NCBI GenBank assembly: GCA_017303565.1
Contig: JAFLCM010000174.1
Location: 1 to 5,805 of the forward strand
DNA: 5,805 nt
Direction of reading: 5' to 3'
From: Planctomycetota bacterium
Lineage (GTDB): Bacteria; Planctomycetota; Phycisphaerae; Phycisphaerales; UBA1924
Shown here piece by piece: positions 1 through 5,805 of this stretch (position 1 is its first letter; every line of letters starts with the position of its first letter). A model generated the notes under the pieces. It was given only the letters and a program-made list of their open reading frames with translations. It was not told where the DNA came from and did no database searches. The translations under genes were made by a program, and so were the position numbers.

Positions 1-1
1 C

Positions 2-202
2 GCCGTCGATCTTCGCATCCTCGATGGCGTCCGCGCCCGCACCGGCCGCATCATCGACAGTCAGACCGACGTCGGCGGCTGGCCCGACCTGGCCCCCGGA
101 GAGCCATGGCTCGATAGTGACGGCGACGGAATGCCCGATGACTGGGAGACCGCCCACGGCCTCAATCCCTCCGACCCCGCCGACGGCGCCGCCGACCCCG
201 GC
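2..202 (+). other. Pectate-lyase-like C-terminal segment fused in frame to Mfd
   Basis: The first 65 or so codons do not read as Mfd. They include RTGRIIDSQTDVGGWPDL followed by DSDGDGMPDDWETAHGLNP and SDPADGAAD. This order (an R.GRIIDS..DVGGWP element, then an acidic DxDGDGMPDxWE repeat and a GLNP.DP.DG element) is what I recall from the end of family 1-type pectate lyases in Planctomycetota and related bacteria, where the acidic repeat resembles a calcium-binding or dockerin-like loop. In those proteins the chain normally goes on to a DGDGYTN.EEYLN-type ending, which is absent here. Instead the frame changes to Mfd at about 197-206 without a stop. Wobble bases are C-rich on both sides, so composition does not mark the seam. 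Recognition is by motif memory only. Confidence 0.6.
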
Positions 203-3067
203 GTCCCCGTCCGCCTCGACTTCTTCGGCGACGAGATCGAGAGCATCAGCGAGATCGACCTCGCCACCATGGCCTCGGACCGCAAGGCCCGCAGCGTCGA
301 CCTCGTCGGCATCGGCACCAAGGCCCTCGGCGACGCCGAGCACGAGGGCGTGAGCCTGCTCGAGTTCCTGCCCAGCGCTACGCTGGCGATCGTCTCCGAA
401 CCTTTGGAAGTGACCGAGCAGGGCCGCGGGTACTACGAGCGCGTCATCGACGCCCGCGGCATCGACGGCCCGCCCGCCGTCTTCAAGGCCCTGCGCGAGC
501 GCTACCGCGCGTTCTGCACGATCTCCCAGTTCTCCGGCGGCGCGCCGATCGCCGCCGAACTCCCGGCCCGCGTGCTCCGCGAGTTCAGCCGCGACGCCGC
601 CGAGGCGGTGAAGGAACTCGGCGAGATGTCGCGCGAGTGCCGCGTGAAGGTGCTGTGCCAGAACGACGCGGAGCGCCAGCGCGCCGAGGAACTGATCGCC
701 GAGTTCGCGCCCGGCGCGAGCGTCGACGTGCGCGTCGCCTACCTGCACCGCGGGTTCACCTGGGGCGACCCCGACGCCGGCGTCACCGCGCTCGTGCCGT
801 ACCACGAGCTGATGCACCGCTATCAGACGCGCCGGCGGATCCGGCGCCTCCGCGGGCGGTCGGGCAGCGCCCAGGACGCCTTCTTCGACCTCGAGGTCGG
901 CGACTACGTCGTCCACGCCGACCACGGCATCGCGCTGTTCGTCGGCCTGAAAGTCATGAAGCCGCTCGCGGTGAAGCAGACCGCCGAGCGCGAGGCCCAA
1001 GCGCGGCTGGCCCAGTTGCCGCGCGTGTCGCTGAACAGGAAGGCCGGGAAGAAAGCGACCCTCCGCCCCGATCCTTCGCCCGCCGCCCCCGGTCCCGCGC
1101 ACGCCCCCGGAGGAGGAGACCGCACCGGCCCGGAGGAGGAGTACCTCACGCTCGAGTTCGCGGCCAAGGCGCGGCTGCACGTTCCCGCCTCTCAGATCGA
1201 CAAGGTGCAGAAGTACATCGGCGGGCACGCGGGCAAGCCGCCGCTCTCGACCATCGGCGGGAAGAAGTGGCAGACGCAGAAGGAGCAGGTGAAGGACGCC
1301 GTCCGCGACCTCGCGAAGGAACTGCTCCGCGTGCAGGCGGCCCGCGAGACGCTCCCAGGCGTGCGCTACCCCGAGGACACCGCGTGGCAGAAGGAGTTCG
1401 AGGCCGAGTTCCCGTTCCAGGAGACCGAGGACCAGCTCGCGGCGCTGCTTGAGATCAAGAAGGACATGACCACCGCGCGCCCGATGGACCGCCTGCTGTG
1501 CGGCGACGTCGGCTACGGCAAGACCGAGCTGGCGATCCGCGCCGCGTTCAAGGCCGTCGAGTACGGCAAGCAGGCGGCGGTGCTGGTGCCGACGACGATC
1601 CTCGCGGAGCAGCACGAGCGGACGTTCCGGTCGCGCTTCGCGGACTACCCGTTCCGCGTCGAGAGCCTCTCGCGGTTCAAGAGCACCAAGGAGTCCAACG
1701 AGATCCTCGCCGCCACCCGCAAGGGGCAGGTGGACATCCTGATCGGCACGCACCGGCTGCTGAGCAAGGACGTGCGCTTCGCCGACCTCGGGCTGGTGAT
1801 CGTCGATGAGGAGCAGCGGTTCGGCGTCGAGCACAAGAACGCGCTGCTGGCGCTGCGGATGACGGCGGACGTGCTGACGCTGAGCGCGACGCCCATCCCG
1901 CGGACGCTGCACATGGCGATGCTGGGGCTGCGCGACATCTCGTCGCTGTCGACCGCGCCGATGGACCGGCGGGCCGTCGTCACCGAGGTGTGCCCCTTCA
2001 ACGAGAAGCGGATCAAGCAGGCCATCGAGCGCGAGCTGGCGCGGGAGGGGCAGGTGTTCTTCGTGCACAACCGCGTGCACAACATCCAGTCGATGGCCGA
2101 CGACATCCACAAGCTCGTGCCCGACGCGAAGATCCTGATCGGGCACGGGCAGATGGGGGATGAGGAACTCGAGCGGGTCATGCGGGCGTTCATCAACAAG
2201 GAGGCGGACATTCTGGTCTCGACGACGATCGTCGAGAGCGGCATCGACATCCCGACCGCGAACACGATGATCATCAACATGGCCGACCGCTTCGGCCTCG
2301 CGGAGCTGCACCAGTTGCGCGGGCGTGTCGGGCGGTGGAAGCACCGGGCGTACTGCTACCTGCTGTTGCCCCCCGATCGTCCGCCGACGGACATCGCGGC
2401 GCGGCGGCTGCGCGCGATCGAGGAGTACTCGATGCTGGGCGCGGGGTTCAAGATCGCGATGCGGGACCTGGAGATCCGCGGGGCGGGGAACCTGCTCGGG
2501 GCGGAGCAGAGCGGGCACATCGCGGCGGTGGGGTACGACATGTACTGCCGGCTGCTGGAGACGGCGACGCACGAACTGAAGGCCGAGAAGCCGGTGGAGC
2601 CGAGCGAGACGACGGTCGAGATCGGCGTGTCGGGGGTGCTGCCGAAGGTGTACATCCCCAACGATTCACGGAGGCTGGAGGCGTACCGGCGGGTGGCGCT
2701 GGCGCGGTCGTTCGATGAACTCAACGCGTGCCACCGCGCGCTGGTGGACGCGTACGGCCCGGTGCCGCCGGCGGCGTCGCGGCTGATCGAGATCGCGGCG
2801 CTGCGGATCGGGGCGCGGGGGCTGGGGGTGCGGTCGATCCGCGTGCACGAGCAGGACGTGATCATCCGCTGCGAGTCGCCGGGGCCGGTGGTGAAGGCGC
2901 TGGAGGGCATCAAGGGGACGGTCCGCCCGATCGCGCCGCGGGCGGGTGAGGACCGATCTAGCACCCCCCTGCACGAGGTGTACGTGCGTCCGCCTGCGTC
3001 GTTCCTGGATCCGGATTCACTGCTCCTGGTGCTGCGGCGGCGGTTTGCGGGGGGGTATTCGATGTGA
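2..3067 (+). CDS. mfd: Transcription-repair coupling factor Mfd, 5'-partial, with foreign N-terminal segment
   Basis: Mfd is an ATP-driven DNA translocase that displaces stalled RNA polymerase and recruits UvrA for nucleotide excision repair. The frame is open to the left edge; the first ATG is at 131 (978 residues from there). Counting from that ATG, the UvrB-like part starts with VRLDFFGDEIESI (about 27-39). The Tudor-like RNA-polymerase-interacting domain follows (VGDYVVHADHGIALFVG, about 257-274), then an Ala/Pro/Lys-rich insert to about 335. The helicase core has Walker A GDVGYGKTE (about 457-465), DEEQ (about 559-562), SATPIPRTLHM (about 585-595) and QLRGRVGR (about 728-735). The TRG motif (GAGFKIAMRDLEIRGAGN, about 771-788) and a C-terminal D7-like domain complete it. 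The usual N-terminal residues (roughly 150 or more, judged against E. coli Mfd) are missing and replaced by lyase-like sequence. Family call is near certain. The true start is unknown, and 131 is probably not a genuine start because it lies inside the foreign segment. Confidence 0.95.
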   Translation, partial: AVDLRILDGVRARTGRIIDSQTDVGGWPDLAPGEPWLDSDGDGMPDDWETAHGLNPSDPADGAADPGVPVRLDFFGDEIESISEIDLATMASDRKARSVDLVGIGTKALGDAEHEGVSLLEFLPSATLAIVSEPLEVTEQGRGYYERVIDARGIDGPPAVFKALRERYRAFCTISQFSGGAPIAAELPARVLREFSRDAAEAVKELGEMSRECRVKVLCQNDAERQRAEELIAEFAPGASVDVRVAYLHRGFTWGDPDAGVTALVPYHELMHRYQTRRRIRRLRGRSGSAQDAFFDLEVGDYVVHADHGIALFVGLKVMKPLAVKQTAEREAQARLAQLPRVSLNRKAGKKATLRPDPSPAAPGPAHAPGGGDRTGPEEEYLTLEFAAKARLHVPASQIDKVQKYIGGHAGKPPLSTIGGKKWQTQKEQVKDAVRDLAKELLRVQAARETLPGVRYPEDTAWQKEFEAEFPFQETEDQLAALLEIKKDMTTARPMDRLLCGDVGYGKTELAIRAAFKAVEYGKQAAVLVPTTILAEQHERTFRSRFADYPFRVESLSRFKSTKESNEILAATRKGQVDILIGTHRLLSKDVRFADLGLVIVDEEQRFGVEHKNALLALRMTADVLTLSATPIPRTLHMAMLGLRDISSLSTAPMDRRAVVTEVCPFNEKRIKQAIERELAREGQVFFVHNRVHNIQSMADDIHKLVPDAKILIGHGQMGDEELERVMRAFINKEADILVSTTIVESGIDIPTANTMIINMADRFGLAELHQLRGRVGRWKHRAYCYLLLPPDRPPTDIAARRLRAIEEYSMLGAGFKIAMRDLEIRGAGNLLGAEQSGHIAAVGYDMYCRLLETATHELKAEKPVEPSETTVEIGVSGVLPKVYIPNDSRRLEAYRRVALARSFDELNACHRALVDAYGPVPPAASRLIEIAALRIGARGLGVRSIRVHEQDVIIRCESPGPVVKALEGIKGTVRPIAPRAGEDRSSTPLHEVYVRPPASFLDPDSLLLVLRRRFAGGYSM

Positions 3068-3111
3068 TGGAGGAGCGGGCGCTCGCGATGAAACAATACG
3101 TGGAGTGCTGA
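3067..3111 (+). other. 14-codon micro-ORF overlapping the mfd stop
   Basis: An ATG at 3067-3069 overlaps the mfd stop (TGATG) and reads MEERALAMKQYVEC before TGA at 3109-3111. The overlap is typical of coupled downstream genes, but the frame is too short to call a gene. It may be chance, a small leader peptide, or the truncated start of a gene that once followed mfd. The change to less GC-rich sequence falls inside it, around 3088. Confidence 0.2.
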
Positions 3112-3200
3112 TTGGTGCTAGTGTTTTGCGGATCGGCCATTGGTGATGTACCGCACCGACCGCCGCAAGGGCGGGGAACCGCAGGTGCTATAGTTCGTGC

Positions 3201-3206
3201 GGAAGG
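3201..3206 (+). promoter_or_regulatory. Candidate ribosome binding site for the TTG start at 3211
   Basis: GGAAGG lies 4 bases before TTG 3211, slightly close but usable. Just upstream, TATAGT at 3189-3194 matches five of six bases of a -10 box, but I see no good -35 element 16-18 bases further upstream. A competing start, TTG 3112, has GGAG at 3102-3105 with a 6-base gap. I prefer 3211 because the extra 33 residues look like translated intergenic DNA. Confidence 0.4.
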
Positions 3207-3210
3207 CACT

Positions 3211-4266
3211 TTGACCACGAAGAGCTACTCAATCCGTGCGTCCTTGCAAGGCGAGCTCCATGATTTTTTGGTACACAGCGGCTTCAAGGACTGCACTTCG
3301 ACGCATGAACTGGTACGCGATGTGACAGCCCTTCTGGCGGCGTATCGCGAGGAGGATGTTCCCCTCTACCCGTCCGTGTTTGTCCTTTCAACAATCGACC
3401 ACGTTGCCGCTATCTCCCCGGCCACCGAGCGCGTCGTCGTCGGATCAATAGCGCTGAATGCCGCGAGAGCAGCCACCATTTTGAAGGACTGCGCTCCGCT
3501 CGCAGAGAACGGCTGGTCGATCTATGTCGGCAAGGTCGGCGAGCCCGCCAAGTTCGAGTACGGCCTGTTCCGGTCGCTGGCCAATACCTTTGCTACGAGC
3601 GCCGAAGAAGCGATGGTGCAGGAAGGGAGCGAGTTGCCCATCTTGGTCATTCGCAATCGAGGTCGCCTGGTTGTTGAGATCCGCAACTCAAGAAATGACA
3701 CTTTTACGGCGTCGCTGACGTCGGCAATTGCTACAGACTCCCACTTCGCGACCCACGTGAACGACCTGGTTGAGGCTGTCACCGCTGATCTAGAGACCGA
3801 GGAGACGGCGGCGTTCGCTCCGTATCTGCGCCGCTTCTTCGCGGACACACTGCAGCGGTGCCATGGTACGCTGTGCGCGGTCGTCAAGTTGCCCACAGGT
3901 CACGCCGCACCCGCGCGGTTTGCGAGGAGCGTTTGGCTCACCGAACCGCTACGTTGGGCAATTGTGCACGCTGAGGCGAGGCTCCACAAATCTGCCGATG
4001 CGCTGGCCCGTCTGCAAGCAGTGGAGTCTTTGGTTGTCGGAATGATCCATAGTGATGGCGTAGTCGTCCTTGGCTCGAATGGGACAGTTCTTGGGTACCG
4101 TGCCTTCCTTAGCCCGGACGATGAAGAGCGCAAGCAGCAGGAAGCGGAAGGCGGTGGGAGACGCAGGACCTACGCACTGATGCGAGGTAGGTTAGGCGGG
4201 GAGCTTCGTGCCGCGTTCTTCCGTTCACAAGACGGAGATACAGAGTGCGAGAGGGCGAAACAGTGA
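3211..4266 (+). CDS. Protein with C-terminal DisA/DAC-like nucleotide cyclase fold (diverged motifs)
   Basis: From TTG 3211 the product has 351 residues; an in-frame TTG at 3112 would give 384. The N-terminal two thirds are mixed alpha/beta and unrecognised, with a strand-rich section (ILVIRNRGRLVVEIRN) near 148-163; this may be a sensor domain. The C-terminus resembles the diadenylate cyclase (DAC) fold: SDGVVVLGSNGTVLGYRAFL at 281-300, then GGRRRTYALMRG at 315-326 and AAFFRSQDGDTE near 334-345. Catalytic DACs carry DGA and RHR motifs about 33-35 residues apart; here DGV (282-284) and RRR (317-319) are 35 apart, so spacing fits while two key residues differ. It may make a cyclic dinucleotide, make another nucleotide product, or only bind nucleotides. 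I recall predicted sensor domains (DACN-type) fused to DAC domains in proposed conflict and signalling systems, and this could be one. No signal peptide or clear membrane segment is visible, so a cytoplasmic location is likely. It is coupled to the next gene by a 4-base overlap. Codons are clearly less GC-biased than in mfd. Confidence 0.6.
   Translation: MTTKSYSIRASLQGELHDFLVHSGFKDCTSTHELVRDVTALLAAYREEDVPLYPSVFVLSTIDHVAAISPATERVVVGSIALNAARAATILKDCAPLAENGWSIYVGKVGEPAKFEYGLFRSLANTFATSAEEAMVQEGSELPILVIRNRGRLVVEIRNSRNDTFTASLTSAIATDSHFATHVNDLVEAVTADLETEETAAFAPYLRRFFADTLQRCHGTLCAVVKLPTGHAAPARFARSVWLTEPLRWAIVHAEARLHKSADALARLQAVESLVVGMIHSDGVVVLGSNGTVLGYRAFLSPDDEERKQQEAEGGGRRRTYALMRGRLGGELRAAFFRSQDGDTECERAKQ
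4249..4255 (+). promoter_or_regulatory. Ribosome binding site for the coupled GTG start at 4263
   Basis: GAGAGGG, inside the end of the preceding gene, lies 7 bases before GTG 4263-4265. That GTG overlaps the TGA stop at 4264-4266 (GTGA), so this site decides the start of the second gene over the alternative GTG at 4245, which would sit upstream of the site. Confidence 0.7.
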
Positions 4267-5606
4267 CCAACTTCTCCAACGCAGTTATTCCATGGTCCCC
4301 GAGCGACGCCATCAGCATCCCCGACAATGTGCGGGATGCCAAAGACATCGTGACGTTCGGAAGTGCCACGCTCTCGGCCCGGGACATGACGTCCATTGTC
4401 AAAGGTTTCGAGGCTGGGTCGTACGAAATGGTATCAACATTCGTGTGGACTAAGGCTGCCGCCGTGCTGAAGCGGCAGGTGTCTACTTTGGGGATGGAGT
4501 TCGTCGGCGAGATGCTGGGCAGGCCGGATCTGAACGACGACTCCGATCCTGCAACAGATATTGGCGACCACGAGGCGATCGCGCTGGCCGAGGATCTTGG
4601 GATGGTGACAACCACCCAGGCGCTTCGTCTCAAGCAAGCACTTCAGTTGGTCGCGCACTTCTCGACCACCACAGGCGAGACCGACAATGCGGATGAGATG
4701 ATGGAGGTTGAAGCTCTTGCCCTTCTGCGCACCTGCATAACTAGCATTCTGGGCAAGCCCCAATTCGCTGCGGCGCTCCAGTTCGCCGATTTCCGCAAGC
4801 GGTTGGCGATGTCCACGCTCACGGCCGCCGACTCAGACCTGTCGGCGATTGCGAACTCGCCCTACTTCTTCGTTCGCACCACGCTGAGCATCCTACTCGC
4901 CGCGATCAAGACCGCGCAGGGTGCACCGCTGGAGCACGCGGTTGGGAACACAATGGTCCTTGTGCCTCAGCTATGGGGCAAGCTGCGGGAGCCCGAGAAG
5001 TGGCAGGTCGGGCAGGCGTATGCCGAGATGACTTCCGCCGGAAACCGGATTGCATCCGCAGGTCTGAAGAAGGCCCTCATGGAGGTGAAGGGGTTCGACT
5101 TCGTTCCGGAGTCGTTGCGCTCACACACATTCACAGAGACTGCGGCTAGAGTGCTTTCTGCGCACTTCGCCTTCAACAATTTCTACAACGAGAAAGAGCC
5201 CATGGAGGCTCTCGCCAATCTGGGTACTTCTATCCCGCGTCCAGCACTTCCCAAAGTGGTCGAGGCGACTCTCGCTGTGCGGCTCGGCAACCGCTGGGGT
5301 GTCGCCAACAATGCTCAAGACGCTGCGACTGAAGTGCTGCGACTTCTTCGCCCAGTACAGTGGCACTATTACTTCGACGAGTGTCTCAGCCGAGACCGGA
5401 CGGTCATGGACAAGATCGCATACGACGATAAACCCGCTAAGAACTGGTGCGAGGTTGTGCAGGCGATTGAGCTCGGCTTGTACCAGCCAAAGAGCAAGCA
5501 CGTCAAGGCGCTTCTTGACGCCAGCCGTGTAACTCCTGTGACGGTAAACAGCATCAAGACGGTGAAAGAGAAAGCTGAGAAGCTGAGGTCACACCTCGCT
5601 GAATGA
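4263..5606 (+). CDS. Unrecognised mostly helical protein, coupled partner of the DAC-like gene
   Basis: The 447-residue product starts at GTG 4263 (MTNFSNAVIPWSPSD), chosen for the GTGA overlap and the ribosome binding site at 4249-4255. I do not recognise the family. The chain looks largely alpha-helical and soluble. Visible elements are an aromatic stretch FVWTKAAAVLKRQ near 60-72, an acidic patch DLNDDSDPATD near 89-99, and leucine/alanine-rich helices (ALRLKQALQLVAHFS, EALALLRTCITSILG). A hydrophobic segment PYFFVRTTLSILLAAI lies near 200-215, broken by a charge and probably a buried helix rather than a membrane span. QWHYYFDECLSRD lies near 365-377, and a Lys-rich C-terminus near 420-447. 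No catalytic signature is evident. Strict coupling to the DAC-like gene suggests balanced synthesis and a direct partnership, for example sensor and effector; that is inference. Codon use matches the DAC-like gene and differs from mfd, which suggests they arrived together. Confidence 0.85.
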   Translation: MTNFSNAVIPWSPSDAISIPDNVRDAKDIVTFGSATLSARDMTSIVKGFEAGSYEMVSTFVWTKAAAVLKRQVSTLGMEFVGEMLGRPDLNDDSDPATDIGDHEAIALAEDLGMVTTTQALRLKQALQLVAHFSTTTGETDNADEMMEVEALALLRTCITSILGKPQFAAALQFADFRKRLAMSTLTAADSDLSAIANSPYFFVRTTLSILLAAIKTAQGAPLEHAVGNTMVLVPQLWGKLREPEKWQVGQAYAEMTSAGNRIASAGLKKALMEVKGFDFVPESLRSHTFTETAARVLSAHFAFNNFYNEKEPMEALANLGTSIPRPALPKVVEATLAVRLGNRWGVANNAQDAATEVLRLLRPVQWHYYFDECLSRDRTVMDKIAYDDKPAKNWCEVVQAIELGLYQPKSKHVKALLDASRVTPVTVNSIKTVKEKAEKLRSHLAE

Positions 5607-5615
5607 AGTGTTTTT
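5581..5615 (+). terminator. Weak candidate terminator at the end of the two-gene cassette
   Basis: GAGGT (5585-5589) pairs with ACCTC (5593-5597) around a 3-base loop, and AGC/GCT extends the stem past a one-base bulge. The hairpin is in the last codons of the second gene. A run of five T follows only at 5611-5615, about ten bases after the stem, which is not the canonical arrangement. A second small hairpin, TTTGC-GTCA-GCAAA, follows at 5613-5626. Confidence 0.22.
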
Positions 5616-5700
5616 GCGTCAGCAAAGCCACGTACGGTTCAAATCATCCTCTAGGCGCTGGGAGTGGCAGGACGCGGTTGAACTTCGCCATAAACACCAA

Positions 5701-5724
5701 TGGCCCCGGCACTTGCCGAGGCCA
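5701..5724 (-). terminator. Probable terminator hairpin downstream of tRNA-Pro
   Basis: TGGCC (5701-5705) pairs with GGCCA (5720-5724) and CGGC (5707-5710) with GCCG (5715-5718). There is a single C/A mismatch and a 4-base loop ACTT. It begins 16 bases beyond the 3' end of the minus-strand tRNA. Read on that strand, a modestly T-rich stretch (TTGGTGTTTA) follows. It could also slow + strand transcription leaving the cassette. Confidence 0.5.
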
Positions 5725-5738
5725 TCTGGTCTTCCGAA

Positions 5739-5805
<67 letters not shown>

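Noticed and set aside
1645..2280. 211-codon open frame on the minus strand inside mfd
   Set aside because: It lies opposite the conserved helicase core. The high-GC, G/C-ending codons of mfd suppress stops on the other strand, and the translation is Ser/Arg/Met-rich with no recognisable motif.
2356..3096. 246-codon open frame on the minus strand over the mfd C-terminus
   Set aside because: Same cause: few stops appear opposite GC-rich coding sequence, and the product is low-complexity and Arg/Ser-rich.
3160..3174. CCGCC-GCAAG-GGCGG hairpin after mfd as a terminator
   Set aside because: Only five base pairs and no T-run on either side.
3112..3210. Extended N-terminus of the DAC-like gene from TTG 3112
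   Set aside because: The added residues are Gly/Pro/Arg-rich without pattern and overlap a small hairpin; TTG 3211 with GGAAGG is a better start, although 3112 does have a GGAG upstream.
4245..4262. GTG at 4245 as start of the second cassette gene
   Set aside because: The purine-rich ribosome binding site lies downstream of it, and GTG 4263 gives the ideal spacing and the GTGA overlap.
5625..5660. Second tRNA or tRNA pseudogene suggested by GGTTCAAATC
   Set aside because: The flanking bases do not pair as a T-stem, and no anticodon or D-arm can be found upstream.

Overview
The window looks like a piece of a high-GC bacterial chromosome or metagenomic contig, most likely from the Planctomycetota (Phycisphaerae-like). 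Two things suggest this. The Mfd protein has the wording I associate with that group, and the 5' edge carries a pectate-lyase-type C-terminus of a kind that is abundant in planctomycetes. This placement is from memory of family sequences, not from a search.

Layout. (1) Positions 2-3067, + strand, are one uninterrupted reading frame open at the left edge. Almost all of it is the transcription-repair coupling factor Mfd. Its normal N-terminus is absent and is replaced by about 65 residues resembling the end of a secreted pectate lyase, with a calcium-loop-like acidic repeat. The switch falls near 197-206. It is either an assembly chimera, a genomic deletion that fused two genes, or an unusual real fusion. 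(2) Positions 3068-3210 are a short intergenic stretch where base composition drops from very GC-rich to moderate. (3) Positions 3211-4266 and 4263-5606 are two + strand genes sharing a GTGA stop/start overlap, so they form a translationally coupled pair. The first ends in a domain that looks like a diverged DisA-type diadenylate cyclase (DAC) fold, with DG(V) and RRR where catalytic DACs have DGA and RHR. The second is a helical protein I do not recognise. (4) Positions 5607-5739 hold a hairpin that probably terminates the convergent tRNA. (5) From 5740 to the right edge runs a minus-strand tRNA-Pro(CGG), cut by the window end about 8 bases before its 5' end.

Interpretation. Mfd is a housekeeping repair factor. 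The two-gene cassette between it and the tRNA has different codon use and a possible nucleotide-signalling component. It is the best candidate for an undescribed accessory, defence-like or signalling module. I infer that the DAC-like protein senses or makes a nucleotide signal and that the coupled helical protein is its partner or effector. The sequence shows the coupling and the motif resemblance, not the function.
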